Below, one piece after another: positions 10,727 through 21,097 of a stretch of DNA of 64,000 bases. Numbering within the stretch: position 1 is the first letter of the stretch; each line of letters opens with the position of its first letter. The stretch comes from Marinomonas lutimaris (GTDB lineage: Bacteria; Pseudomonadota; Gammaproteobacteria; Pseudomonadales; Marinomonadaceae): positions 124,001 through 188,000 of the forward strand of contig NZ_JAHLLW010000003.1 in the NCBI RefSeq assembly GCF_019426345.1, read 5' to 3'. Under the pieces are notes generated by a model. The model made no database searches, was not told the origin of the DNA, and saw nothing but the letters and a program-made list of their open reading frames with translations. The position numbers were made by a program, and so were the translations under genes.

Positions 10727-11077
10727 TCAGTCAACCTTTTGTAGGTCGCACATTAAGGGGTGCTCATTTTGTTCCACGAACTGTTGTACCATTGCCACTT
10801 TGGTTTCAGCAATATCAAAAGGGTAAATACCGCAAACGCCTTTCCCTTTTTGATGTACTTCTAACATTACCTGATTAGCCTTCTCCCCATCCATAGAAAA
10901 AAACCTCTGTAGAACAAATACGACAAAATCCATTGGCGTATAGTCATCATTAAACAACACCACCTGATACATTGATGGTGGTTTTAATTCTGTTTCTTCA
11001 GGAGCGATTGCAATACTAGAATGCCCGTGCTGCTCATCATCTTCTGATACTAGTCTAATTTGTTGATCTGTAATCAT
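10727..11077 (-). CDS. clpS: ATP-dependent Clp protease adaptor ClpS
   Basis: ClpS recognises N-terminal Leu, Phe, Tyr or Trp and hands the protein to ClpA. In the 116-aa product the hydrophobic N-degron pocket block is visible: [20 protein letters not shown], followed by [20 protein letters not shown]. The Asn-Asp pair of NDDYTPMDF and the His of VHQKG are the known contacts for the alpha-amino group. The N-terminal 35 residues are an acidic disordered extension, usual for the family. It is the first gene of clpS-clpA and diverges from the cold-shock gene. Confidence 0.96.
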   Translation of the reverse strand: MITDQQIRLVSEDDEQHGHSSIAIAPEETELKPPSMYQVVLFNDDYTPMDFVVFVLQRFFSMDGEKANQVMLEVHQKGKGVCGIYPFDIAETKVAMVQQFVEQNEHPLMCDLQKVD

Positions 11078-11396
11078 CCCATGCCTCTGAGGCTACAATT
11101 TTTTACGTAATTTGCCAATATTGTGACGCATTACAACTTATATACGACTTTTTATGAGTAATAGATTACCACTTGGATTTTACAAATACCAAAAGGGCTT
11201 CTACGCTCTTTATTGGGGTGACCAAATGTGCAATCAATGTTTACAATTGAAATTCTAGCATTGATTCGTCATAAACAATTTGCACCTATTTAGTAATCTG
11301 CGCTATCCGAGCTATGTTTTTTAACGCGCTTACCGTCATCATTACTCATTTTGAGAGACATAAGCAAATATCGACTGAGTGGATAAGGAGTGACTC
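11078..11396. other. Divergent promoter region clpS / cspD
   Basis: This 319-bp gap holds the promoters of two divergent genes. An inverted repeat AATCAATG/CATTGATT (11232-11239 with 11259-11266) is present near the middle; no regulator could be assigned. No coding frame or RNA gene was recognised. Confidence 0.4.
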
Positions 11397-11675
11397 ATGC
11401 ATCACGGATCAGTGAAGTGGTTTAACAATGCAAAAGGCTACGGTTTTATTGTGTCGGAAGATTTTAATGAAGATTTATTTATTCATTATTCTGCGATCAA
11501 TGTCGAAGGCTACAAAACGCTAAAAGCAGGTCAGGCGGTAACATTTGACGTCGAACCAGGAGAGCGAGGCCTACACGCTATTGAAATCAATCCGACATTA
11601 TCTAAAGAAGAAACTAAACAAGGCGCTATACAAGAGGACACTCATTCAGACACTAAAAAAACTCAACCAGCATAG
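11397..11675 (+). CDS. cspD: Cold-shock-domain protein, CspD-like
   Basis: The 92-aa protein has one cold-shock domain with both RNA-binding motifs: RNP1 KGYGFI and RNP2 DLFIHY. Such proteins bind single-stranded DNA or RNA; E. coli CspD inhibits replication in stationary phase. Beyond the domain (about residue 67) is a hydrophilic tail of 25 residues rich in Lys, Glu and Thr, longer than in typical CspA. Position divergent from clpS-clpA is that of cspD in enteric bacteria and pseudomonads, and this drives the gene name. AAGGAG precedes the ATG. Confidence 0.85.
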   Translation: MHHGSVKWFNNAKGYGFIVSEDFNEDLFIHYSAINVEGYKTLKAGQAVTFDVEPGERGLHAIEINPTLSKEETKQGAIQEDTHSDTKKTQPA

Positions 11676-11713
11676 GCCGCTAGATCATCGCTATCCTCAA
11701 GCGGATTTGTTAT

Positions 11714-11738
11714 CTTACTCCTCATGATGAGGAGTAAG
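11714..11738 (+). terminator. Hairpin after cspD, possible terminator
   Basis: Twelve-bp arms CTTACTCCTCAT and ATGAGGAGTAAG flank a single central base. A T6 run follows about 8 nt later, further than in a standard intrinsic terminator, so the role is tentative. Confidence 0.5.
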
Positions 11739-11798
11739 ACGGTCATTTTTTGACTCTATTTTTACTCCTTCCGTTCTTTTTAAACACACATTGAGCTC

Positions 11799-12527
11799 AT
11801 GCCTTCTAATTTAATTTTATTTAATAAGCCTTTTCGAGTACTTAGCCAATTTTCTGCAGAAGGCGATAAAACCACTCTTGCCAAATATATTGAAATACCA
11901 GAGTTTTATCCTGCTGGAAGATTAGACTTTGATTCTGAAGGTCTTTTACTTTTAACCAATCAAGGTGCTTTACAACACATCATCGCTTCACCTGATTTTA
12001 AGCTCCCCAAAACCTACTGGGTTCAAGTTGAAGGCGAGATTTCAGACCAAGCTTTAGAAAAACTCAGACAAGGTGTTGAGCTAAAAGACGGACTCACTAA
12101 GCCCGCCCAAGCAGAGCGTATGTCAGAACCAAACATCTGGGAAAGAAATCCTCCCGTTCGCTATCGAGAAGCTATTCCCACCAGCTGGCTATCGTTACAG
12201 ATTCGCGAAGGTAAAAATCGACAAGTGCGCCGAATGACGGCCGCTGTAGGCTTCCCAACACTCAGGTTAATTCGTTATGCCATCGGCCCCTATACTCTAG
12301 AAAACACAACAGTAGGCCAATGGAACTACATAGCACCAACCGACAATTTACTAAAAGAGGTTACTCAGTTTGAAGAGCAAAGAAAGAGAAAGGCTGCCTC
12401 ACCTAACCGTCGCAGCACTGGTCAAAAAAGACAACTCGGATCCAAAGAAAACAAAATACCTCATGGTGAAGGAGTGGCAAGACGGAAACCTAGTACTAAA
12501 CCAGCCAGCCGGTCACATAGAAAATAA
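11799..12527 (+). CDS. rluE: 23S rRNA pseudouridine synthase E
   Basis: RluE makes pseudouridine at 2457 of 23S rRNA. The N-terminal catalytic part is clear: LFNKPFRVLSQFS, then the RsuA-family motif PAGRLDFDSEGLLLLTNQG containing the catalytic Asp, and GKNRQVRRMTAAVGFPTLRL. The known fold ends near residue 188 (VGQWNYIAPTD). The last 52 residues form a strongly basic tail that is read out of phase with the first 158 bp of the following Nudix gene. The tail may be a real RNA-binding extension or the result of a lost stop. Order rluE-nudJ-mnmA-hflD matches E. coli. Confidence 0.9.
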   Translation: MPSNLILFNKPFRVLSQFSAEGDKTTLAKYIEIPEFYPAGRLDFDSEGLLLLTNQGALQHIIASPDFKLPKTYWVQVEGEISDQALEKLRQGVELKDGLTKPAQAERMSEPNIWERNPPVRYREAIPTSWLSLQIREGKNRQVRRMTAAVGFPTLRLIRYAIGPYTLENTTVGQWNYIAPTDNLLKEVTQFEEQRKRKAASPNRRSTGQKRQLGSKENKIPHGEGVARRKPSTKPASRSHRK

Positions 12528-12867
12528 CGAAAGCGCCATAGAAGCGATGATTCGTGAAACAAAAGAGGAGTCAGGCTGGATTGTGAAACCTATCGGCTTA
12601 CTTGGCATGTATGCTTTTACACCATACGAAGGCGCTGACACTTACCATCGCCTATGTTTTTTATGCGAACCTGTTAGTGAAACCAACGAGCCACTTGATA
12701 AAGATATTGTTTCTAGCCACTGGTTAACTTACGAAGAAATCATGGCACTACCTCATCGCAGCCCATTAATTAAAGCCTGCATTGAAGATTCGCAAAACAA
12801 CCCCATTATTTCCTTATCATTCTTGTCAGATCAGTACTTGTCGCCTGTGCCGAGCACTCAAAAATGA
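12370..12867 (+). CDS. nudJ: Nudix phosphatase NudJ-like
   Basis: This Nudix hydrolase of about 165 aa carries a perfect Nudix box: G48, E54, R62, E63, E66, E67, G69 with the standard spacing. NudJ acts on nucleoside di- and triphosphates and on HMP-pyrophosphate. The conserved first strand PHLTVAALV begins at residue 10, so translation must start inside the upstream rluE frame; a TTG at 12370 has AAAGAGG 9 nt upstream and is the best candidate. The gene therefore overlaps rluE by 158 bp in another frame. mnmA follows after 76 bp. Confidence 0.88.
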   Translation: MKSKERERLPHLTVAALVKKDNSDPKKTKYLMVKEWQDGNLVLNQPAGHIENNESAIEAMIRETKEESGWIVKPIGLLGMYAFTPYEGADTYHRLCFLCEPVSETNEPLDKDIVSSHWLTYEEIMALPHRSPLIKACIEDSQNNPIISLSFLSDQYLSPVPSTQK

Positions 12868-12943
12868 AGTACAATGCGCAATCAAATTCACTGAGGCTAT
12901 GCCTCTTCGTTTTACTAAATTAACAGTCGAGAAAAAACCGGTC

Positions 12944-14071
12944 ATGAAAGAAAGCCACTACCTAACAGATAAACCAGCCAATCACGATAAAAAAGTCATT
13001 GTGGGCATGTCTGGCGGTGTCGACTCCTCCGTATCAGCACTTATTCTGATGCAACAGGGTTATCAGGTTGAAGGCCTATTCATGAAGAACTGGGACGAAG
13101 ACGATGGCACAGAATACTGCACCGCGAAAGACGACCTAGCGGATGCTCAAGCCGTATCGGATAAACTCGGTATCAAGCTCCATACAGCTAACTTCGCATC
13201 AGAATATTGGGACAATGTCTTCGAACACTTCCTTGCCGAATACAAAGCTGGCCGCACGCCAAACCCAGATATTTTGTGTAATAAAGAAATAAAATTTAAA
13301 GCATTTTTAGAATACGCCATGGCATTGAATGCTGATTACATAGCAACCGGCCATTATGTTCGTCGCGGCGAAAAAGACGGTGAGCCACTACTGCTAAAAG
13401 GCTTAGATGGCAACAAGGATCAAAGCTACTTTTTATATGCGGTTGGCAAAGACGAAATCGCAAAGACACTTTTCCCTGTTGGTGAACTGGAAAAACCAGA
13501 AGTGCGCCGCTTGGCTGAAGAGTTTGGTCTAGTCACTCACAACAAAAAAGACAGTACCGGTATTTGCTTCATCGGCGAACGCCGCTTCAAAGACTTTTTA
13601 GAGCAATATTTACCCGCTCAACCTGGTGATATAGAAACCCTTGAGGGGGACAAAATTGCTCGCCATCATGGTTTGATGTATCACACTATTGGCCAACGCC
13701 AAGGTTTGGGTATTGGCGGTCTAGCCAAATACTCTGACGATCCATGGTATGTGGTTGAGAAAGACTTAGAACGAAATGTATTGATCGTGACACAAGGTGG
13801 TCAGCACGAATCTTTATTTAAAACGCATTTAATTGCGGACAACTTCGATTGGGTTGCAAGAAAAAAACCAACCTTCCCTTTAACGTGCAAAGCAAAATGC
13901 CGTTATCGTCAGCCAGATCAAGAATGTACCATCACTGAATTAGCCGATGGCCGCGTTGAAGTATCCTTTGTGGAACCGCAGCGAGCAATCACACCAGGCC
14001 AATCCGTGGTGTTTTATGTAGACGAAGTCTGTCTTGGTGGCGGCATCATTAACGTCGCCTTCAACAAGTAA
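12944..14071 (+). CDS. mnmA: tRNA-specific 2-thiouridylase MnmA
   Basis: MnmA thiolates U34 of Lys, Glu and Gln tRNAs using sulfur from TusE. The PP-loop GMSGGVDSS lies at about residues 21-29, and the two catalytic cysteines are Cys112 ([10 protein letters not shown]) and Cys208 ([10 protein letters not shown]). The C-terminal beta-barrel ends in EVCLGGGII. The open frame extends 54 codons further upstream, but that part is unlike the family and overlaps the Nudix gene; ATG 12944 gives 375 aa, the usual length. hflD follows 17 bp downstream in the same operon. Confidence 0.96.
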   Translation: MKESHYLTDKPANHDKKVIVGMSGGVDSSVSALILMQQGYQVEGLFMKNWDEDDGTEYCTAKDDLADAQAVSDKLGIKLHTANFASEYWDNVFEHFLAEYKAGRTPNPDILCNKEIKFKAFLEYAMALNADYIATGHYVRRGEKDGEPLLLKGLDGNKDQSYFLYAVGKDEIAKTLFPVGELEKPEVRRLAEEFGLVTHNKKDSTGICFIGERRFKDFLEQYLPAQPGDIETLEGDKIARHHGLMYHTIGQRQGLGIGGLAKYSDDPWYVVEKDLERNVLIVTQGGQHESLFKTHLIADNFDWVARKKPTFPLTCKAKCRYRQPDQECTITELADGRVEVSFVEPQRAITPGQSVVFYVDEVCLGGGIINVAFNK

Positions 14072-14088
14072 TCATTGAGAGAGAAAGC

Positions 14089-14718
14089 GTGAGTAGCAGA
14101 GAAAAAGAGCAAACTATCGCCCTATCCGCCATATTTCAAGCGGCAGAATTAGTGTCGATTTTAGCGAAAACAGGTCAGGTAGATAATGCCAGCTTACAAC
14201 CATTACTAGACAGCTTATTAATGGTTAACGCAGCCTCTACTGAAGATATTTACGGCGGTCAATGGGATTGCTCAACCAATCTTGCTTTAGGAAGAAAAAT
14301 CTCTCGTCAGGCCTTAGGCAAAGAACGCAGTAGTGTTAATCCAGATACGCTTAGATACGCGCTTAGCATAATTCACCTTGAGAACAAACTAGCTAAAGCA
14401 CCAGAGATGTTGTCAACCATTGGGCAAAAAATCGCTCAAATCGAGCAGAAAAAAGCCCATTATGAGAGCGTTCTACACGAAAACATGCTGGCGTCGATTT
14501 CTGGCATGTATCAGGACACCTTGAGCAAGCTACCCTTTCGCATTCAAGTACATGGCGACAGTCGTTTTTTACAGCAACCACAAGTAGCCAACCAAGTTAG
14601 AGCTATTTTAATGTCGGGGATTCGAGCCGCCATGCTATGGCGACAACTTGGTGGAAAACGCTGGCATTTGATTTTTAAAAGAAAAGCATTATTGAATGCT
14701 TTAGAATCACGTAACTAA
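14089..14718 (+). CDS. hflD: High-frequency lysogenization protein HflD homologue
   Basis: The 209-aa helical protein matches the HflD/YcfC family (ALSAIFQAAELVSILAKTGQ at the start, GIRAAMLWRQLGGKRW near the end). HflD is a membrane-associated protein known for its effect on lambda CII; its own cellular role is not settled. It almost always lies between mnmA and purB, and here it follows mnmA by 17 bp with a GTG start preceded by GAGAGAG. purB has been displaced by about 5 kb containing icd and a two-gene accessory unit. A terminator follows. Confidence 0.92.
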   Translation: MSSREKEQTIALSAIFQAAELVSILAKTGQVDNASLQPLLDSLLMVNAASTEDIYGGQWDCSTNLALGRKISRQALGKERSSVNPDTLRYALSIIHLENKLAKAPEMLSTIGQKIAQIEQKKAHYESVLHENMLASISGMYQDTLSKLPFRIQVHGDSRFLQQPQVANQVRAILMSGIRAAMLWRQLGGKRWHLIFKRKALLNALESRN

Positions 14719-14723
14719 TATTT

Positions 14724-14747
14724 AAAAGGCCCGACAGGGCTTTTTTT
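14724..14747 (+). terminator. Intrinsic terminator after hflD
   Basis: A GCCC/GGGC stem with a GACA loop, extended by A:T pairs, runs into seven T. It ends the rluE-nudJ-mnmA-hflD transcript. Confidence 0.85.
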
Positions 14748-14997
14748 ATGCCTAATAAATAATCTTTTAATTAGAAGTTGGTGATTGAAGCTGTTTAGCA
14801 AAATACTCAGCGAATAATTGAAATCAATTTCCACTATATCTGAGAGCCAATATCTCTATGTTGGTTTTTTATGTAGTATATCGTACAAATTTTTAACCTG
14901 TGCGGGTTAACCTGTAAGAGCAGTTTAAATTAGGGAATGGCGGCTAAAAGTCATCTTCGATTCAATAGGCTAATGCCTGAAATGTTAGGGGAATTAC

Positions 14998-17220
14998 ATG
15001 TCAACGAAACAAACCATTTACTATACATTTACGGATGAGGCGCCAGCTCTGGCAACCGCGTCCCTACTTCCTATCTTTGGCGCTTTCGCTAAAGAAGCAG
15101 ACATCGAACTAAAACTGACAGACATATCTTTGGCTAGTCGTGTTATTTCTGCTTTTTCAGACCTACTTCCGGCAGACAAACAGGCTGAAGACGGCCTAAA
15201 ATTCCTAGGTGATCTAACAGCAGCCCCAGAAGCAAACATTGTTAAACTGCCTAATATCAGTGCTTCTTTGCCACAACTTTACGCAACAATCAAAGAATTA
15301 AACGCTGAAGGTTACGGCCTTCCTGAATACCCAGAAAACCCACAAACAGACGAAGAAAAAGACGTTCAAGCTCGCTACTCTAAAGTGCTTGGTAGTGCAG
15401 TAAACCCAGTTCTACGTCAAGGTAACTCTGACCGTCGCGCGCCTGCAGCCGTTAAAGGTTTCGCTCGTAAAAACCCTCATTCAATGGGCAAATGGAGCAA
15501 AACATCTGTTTCTCACGTTGATTACATGCGTGATGGCGATTTCTACTCTTCTGAGCAGTCCGTTACTATGGATTCTGCTCAAACAGTTAAGATCGAATTC
15601 GTTGCAAAAGACGGCTCTGTTGAAGTGAAAAAATCACTTCCTCTTCTAGCTGGCGAAATCATCGACAGCATGAACATCAGCACCAAAAAGCTTCGCGCCT
15701 TCTTTGAAGCAACATTGCAAGAAGCGAAAGAAGACAACGTCATGTGGTCTGTGCATTTAAAAGCAACCATGATGAAAGTTTCTCACCCAATCGTATTTGG
15801 TCATGCGGTAACGGTTTTCTACAAAGACGTTTTCGAAAAATACGGTGAGCTTTTCAAAGAAATCGGCGTTAACCCAAACAACGGTTTAGGCAGCGTTTAC
15901 GACAAGATCCAAAGCCTTCCAGAAGCGAAACAAGAAGAGATCAAACAAGCGATTCAAGACGTTTACAAAACACGTCCTGAGCTAGCGATGGTTGACTCTG
16001 ATAAAGGCATCACTAACCTTCACGTACCAAGTGATGTAATCGTTGACGCTTCTATGCCTGCGATGATCCGTAACTCTGGTAAAATGTGGGGCCGTGACGG
16101 CAAAGCACACGACGCTAAAGCCGTTATTCCAGACAGCACTTACGCTCGCATCTACCAAGAAACTATTAATTTCTGTAAAACTAATGGCGCATTTGACCCA
16201 GTCACCATGGGTACCGTGCCAAACGTTGGCCTAATGGCTCAAAAAGCAGAAGAGTATGGTTCTCACGACAAAACATACGAAATGAAAGCCGATGGTGTAA
16301 TGCGCGTTGTGGATGCAAACGGTAATGTACTGATGCAACACAATGTTGAAAAAGGCGACATCTGGCGCGCTTGCCAAACCAAAGATGCAGCAATCCGCGA
16401 TTGGGTAAAACTAGGCGTAACTCGTGCTCGTCAGTCTGATACTCCAGCAGTATTCTGGTTAGAAGACGCTCGTCCACACGATAACGAACTTCGTAAAAAA
16501 GTAGAAACTTACCTAAAAGACCACGACACAAGCGGTCTAGACATTCGCATCATGTCTTACAATGAAGCGATCCGTTTCTCTATGGAACGTATTATTCGTG
16601 GTAAAGACACAATTTCAGTAACGGGTAACATCCTACGTGACTACCTAACTGACTTGTTCCCAATCTTGGAATTAGGTACGTCTGCGAAAATGTTGTCTAT
16701 CGTTCCAATGCTAAACGGTGGCGGTATGTATGAGACTGGTGCGGGTGGCTCTGCTCCTAAGCACGTCCAACAGCTTATGGAAGAAAACTACCTTCGTTGG
16801 GACTCTCTAGGTGAATTCCTTGCAGTGGCGGTATCTTTCGAAGAGCTTGGCATCAAGCACAACAATGGGAAAGCAAAAATTCTTGCTAAGTGCCTAGATA
16901 AAGCAACCGGCAAATTACTAGATACTAACAAGTCTCCTTCTCGTAAAGTTGGCGAAATTGATAACCGTGGCAGCCACTTCTACCTAGCGCTTTACTGGTC
17001 TCAAGAGCTTGCAGCACAGACTGAAGATGCAACATTGGCGGCGAAATTCGCCTCTCTTGCTAAGCAACTTGCTGATAACGAAGACAAAATCGTTAAAGAA
17101 CTTGCGGCAGTACAAGGTAAACCTTCTGGTCTATCCGGCTACTACCACATGGATCTTAACGAAGTGGCTAAGATCATGCGTCCTAGCACAACCTTCAACA
17201 ATGCACTAGCTACACTGTAA
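14998..17220 (+). CDS. icd: NADP-dependent isocitrate dehydrogenase, monomeric type
   Basis: The 740-aa product is the monomeric (IDH-II) enzyme that converts isocitrate to 2-oxoglutarate and CO2 with NADP in the TCA cycle. It is unrelated in length to the 416-aa dimeric enzyme. Characteristic stretches are [20 protein letters not shown] at the start, [40 protein letters not shown] and [21 protein letters not shown] 279-bp region with a direct repeat (TTAACCTGT twice, 14-bp period) precedes it and may hold control sites. AGGGGAA lies before the ATG. Two hairpins follow the stop. Confidence 0.97.
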   Translation: MSTKQTIYYTFTDEAPALATASLLPIFGAFAKEADIELKLTDISLASRVISAFSDLLPADKQAEDGLKFLGDLTAAPEANIVKLPNISASLPQLYATIKELNAEGYGLPEYPENPQTDEEKDVQARYSKVLGSAVNPVLRQGNSDRRAPAAVKGFARKNPHSMGKWSKTSVSHVDYMRDGDFYSSEQSVTMDSAQTVKIEFVAKDGSVEVKKSLPLLAGEIIDSMNISTKKLRAFFEATLQEAKEDNVMWSVHLKATMMKVSHPIVFGHAVTVFYKDVFEKYGELFKEIGVNPNNGLGSVYDKIQSLPEAKQEEIKQAIQDVYKTRPELAMVDSDKGITNLHVPSDVIVDASMPAMIRNSGKMWGRDGKAHDAKAVIPDSTYARIYQETINFCKTNGAFDPVTMGTVPNVGLMAQKAEEYGSHDKTYEMKADGVMRVVDANGNVLMQHNVEKGDIWRACQTKDAAIRDWVKLGVTRARQSDTPAVFWLEDARPHDNELRKKVETYLKDHDTSGLDIRIMSYNEAIRFSMERIIRGKDTISVTGNILRDYLTDLFPILELGTSAKMLSIVPMLNGGGMYETGAGGSAPKHVQQLMEENYLRWDSLGEFLAVAVSFEELGIKHNNGKAKILAKCLDKATGKLLDTNKSPSRKVGEIDNRGSHFYLALYWSQELAAQTEDATLAAKFASLAKQLADNEDKIVKELAAVQGKPSGLSGYYHMDLNEVAKIMRPSTTFNNALATL

Positions 17221-17239
17221 TCATCGTTAAAGACGCTAA

Positions 17240-17267
17240 ATGTCAGATAGGTTAACTTATCTGACAT
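17240..17267 (+). other. Near-perfect palindrome after icd
   Basis: Ten-bp arms ATGTCAGATA/TATCTGACAT surround a centre that is itself GTTAAC, so the whole 28 nt is almost self-complementary. There is no T-run; it may protect the icd 3' end or bind a protein. Confidence 0.5.
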
Positions 17268-17276
17268 GGCACTAGA

Positions 17277-17312
17277 AAATCCCAAGCGGCCATGCTGCTT
17301 GGGATTTTTTTT
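17277..17312 (+). terminator. Intrinsic terminator of icd
   Basis: Arms AAATCCCAAGC/GCTTGGGATTT (17277-17287, 17297-17307) are followed by a run of T. It separates icd from the next gene pair. Confidence 0.92.
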
Positions 17313-17473
17313 GATCATAATTAATATCTAAACTGTCATATAATCAGTAACCTCCCCAATACATACAAGATTTTACACTTTATCGACTTTCCATTTCTGA
17401 TAGATATATTTACAGCTAAAAGTAAAAAACATACCATATTGCGCACTAAGGATAGATATCAAAGGATGCAGTA

Positions 17474-18664
17474 ATGTCTTGGAACAAACTCGATGGAAAA
17501 ATACAAGCTAACTCAACCATCCCGTTAGATGCTCAAACATGCAGAGACTATGGGGTAACACTACCACCCACTTTCCCATTCAATAAAGTACAGTTTACCT
17601 GTCAAGCACTGGCGATGCTTTCTAGTCTAAATAGCTATGATACAGATATGGTGGTAAAAGAAATTCTGCAGATCTACGCACACCCAAATGGCCAAAGTGT
17701 CACCAAACACAGCCGTAACCCTTTACGTCGTCTATGGCGCAATAAATACCCTTTCCGTAACTATCACTACCTAATCGACTTTGAGTTAGTGAATGGAAAT
17801 ATTCTTATCCAAGACATTTATTTCGATACTCAACTATACGGCTCCAAGGCTCCTTTTTCCGCAGAGCGAACCATGCTCTATGAAGTCAAACGAAAATCCC
17901 CAGCTAAATATGATAAAGCAAAAACCGAAGACGATATCCGTACCTTAACAAGAGCTTGGGATGATAATCCAAGGCCTGTTCCAAATGTCAGAACTGCTCA
18001 TGCGGCAGTGAATGGTATGCAAAATGAGTTAACAAAAGCCTCTTGGCTTATGGGAACCCATTTGGATGCTGCTTACAGTAGCGATGGCATAGAGGCATAC
18101 ACACTATTCCACAACCCAACGGATGAGGTAAAACTTGACCTTGTCGAATGTATCTTCGATAAGAAAAAAGGCAGAAAATCTCATAATGCTGAGCACTTAG
18201 CCGCCATTCTTGCGCAAAACAATCAACAAAGAAAACAAGTGAAATGGGTCGCCCATAGCCAAGGGGCGATTATATTTTGTGCAGCACTGGAGGTATATCG
18301 ACTCAAATATGGCAAGCCATTAACCACCCAACAGCTGGCGATACATGGCTCTGGTGCCAACCTTGAGCGACTAAAACGAGCCGCAAGTTATGCTGGACTG
18401 CATGTTAACAGTATTCGCAATAATCCTTATGATTTAGTGCCCAATCTAGCAGGAAGAAACGATTTATCAAAAAGCAGTCTGGCAAGATCCCTCAGATTCA
18501 AGACATTAGTGTTTGGCAATGATCCTGCCGCAAGCCCCCATACTCTGCCATTTTTAGGCCTCAAAACCTATGCAGAACAATTACGCATGCTTGGTTACCG
18601 TGATAAAGCCAAAGAAGTCAACCGCTTCTTACGCACACTACCTAAGGGAGACCCAAGACTATGA
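17474..18664 (+). CDS. Putative alpha/beta-hydrolase (lipase-like), possible secreted effector
   Basis: I do not recognise a named family. The 396-aa protein has no signal peptide or membrane segment. It contains VKWVAHSQGAIIF, a nucleophile elbow like that of alpha/beta-hydrolases (Ser262; the first Gly of GxSxG is Ala). Plausible triad partners are Asp320 (NPYDLVPN) and His356 (ASPHTLPF). The basic segment SRNPLRRLWRNKYPFRNYHY at about 80-99 could contact membranes. Its stop overlaps the next start (ATGA), so the two are translationally coupled. A hydrolase with a coupled partner resembles type VI lipase effector/immunity units, but no secretion genes are nearby; that role is inference. Confidence 0.55.
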   Translation: MSWNKLDGKIQANSTIPLDAQTCRDYGVTLPPTFPFNKVQFTCQALAMLSSLNSYDTDMVVKEILQIYAHPNGQSVTKHSRNPLRRLWRNKYPFRNYHYLIDFELVNGNILIQDIYFDTQLYGSKAPFSAERTMLYEVKRKSPAKYDKAKTEDDIRTLTRAWDDNPRPVPNVRTAHAAVNGMQNELTKASWLMGTHLDAAYSSDGIEAYTLFHNPTDEVKLDLVECIFDKKKGRKSHNAEHLAAILAQNNQQRKQVKWVAHSQGAIIFCAALEVYRLKYGKPLTTQQLAIHGSGANLERLKRAASYAGLHVNSIRNNPYDLVPNLAGRNDLSKSSLARSLRFKTLVFGNDPAASPHTLPFLGLKTYAEQLRMLGYRDKAKEVNRFLRTLPKGDPRL

Positions 18665-19446
18665 TCAAATTGATTAAAAATTTGCATCGCGGCTTTATCG
18701 GTGGGCCGAATTTTGCTTTGCCATCTGAACGCATTGTTCTATTAGGCAGTAAACAACTATCTATGATAGTTCCAGATAACAATATGGTCGTAGCCCCCAA
18801 AGCCATAGACAAACACTTTCCATACGATTCAACAATATGGTTTCAGGAACATGCCCAACACTACGATCAGCATAGGTTTGTGATTATATTCACCAAGAAC
18901 TGGATGTATCTACCAGTTGTCCCTGTTGGTACTAGCAGTGAATATGGCATGCTTAGCTGCCAACCTCGAATTAAACAAACCAACAAAATTGATGTAACAG
19001 ACTTAGAGGCTTTATCACGTTTTGTAATACAAGAATATAAAGATTTCCATAATCGGCCTGATGGAAGAAATGCTGAAATAAGAAAAGAAATAGAAGAACG
19101 TATGAGTAGACGAAATAATATAAGCGATGAAGAACTAAAAAAGGAAATAGATGACGCTATCAAGGCTGTGGGACGCCCCCCCCTCCAATCAGCAAAAATA
19201 CTAACTTTCAACGATAATCAGTGGGTTTTTTATCAAGAGAGCAGGCCATATAGCCTGTATCATATCAATTTTTATTGCTTACCACTTAGCCCTACCAGTT
19301 TTCTAGAAATAGAATTTAACTACCGAGTTGACAGATCTGATAAATATGAAAAGTGGGCCAAGCATGCAGAAGAGTCAGAAAGGCGCATTATGGAATCCGT
19401 AATGTTAACCGACATCCCTGAAGAACAAGTGAATCTCCTCAATTAA
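18661..19446 (+). CDS. Unknown protein coupled to the lipase-like gene, possible immunity partner
   Basis: The 261-aa product is not recognised. It begins close to the upstream gene (ATGA overlap) and so is made together with it. No signal peptide is evident; there is a charged helical stretch at about residues 120-175 (Arg/Glu/Lys-rich) and a C-terminal region with beta-like segments (AKILTFNDNQWVFYQESRPY). Such an arrangement fits a cytoplasmic immunity or chaperone protein for the neighbour, but nothing in the sequence proves it. Codon use looks like that of the flanking genes. Confidence 0.5.
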   Translation: MIKLIKNLHRGFIGGPNFALPSERIVLLGSKQLSMIVPDNNMVVAPKAIDKHFPYDSTIWFQEHAQHYDQHRFVIIFTKNWMYLPVVPVGTSSEYGMLSCQPRIKQTNKIDVTDLEALSRFVIQEYKDFHNRPDGRNAEIRKEIEERMSRRNNISDEELKKEIDDAIKAVGRPPLQSAKILTFNDNQWVFYQESRPYSLYHINFYCLPLSPTSFLEIEFNYRVDRSDKYEKWAKHAEESERRIMESVMLTDIPEEQVNLLN

Positions 19447-19574
19447 AGGGGATTGGCTATTTTTTCTGCAAGGACTTCCCTCTGTAGATGGCCTACTTCA
19501 TAAGCCATTCTATGGTAACTGCTTATAAAGATTCCCCTTGCCATAGAAGTACGCCCCCCTTTTGCCTATAATAG

Positions 19575-20984
<1,410 letters not shown>

Positions 20985-21005
20985 GTTTTACTTTAACAAG
21001 TAAAT

Positions 21006-21032
21006 AAAAGAGCCGATTTATCGGCTCTTTTT
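21006..21032 (+). terminator. Intrinsic terminator of purB
   Basis: Arms AAAAGAGCCGA/TCGGCTCTTTT with a TTTA loop end in a T-run, 20 bp after the purB stop. Confidence 0.93.
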
Positions 21033-21097
21033 GCCTTTAAGGCTACTAATCTTTAGCAATATCACTACTTTCTTTGTTCTTTTTTAATGAGCGATTT

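Noticed and set aside
10741-10750. A GTAGGTCG copy resembling the REP unit, at the clpS end
   Set aside because: It is part of the conserved ClpS C-terminal coding sequence and lacks the rest of the repeat.
12782-12943. Upstream extension of mnmA by 54 codons
   Set aside because: It overlaps the Nudix gene and lacks MnmA similarity; ATG 12944 gives the standard protein length.
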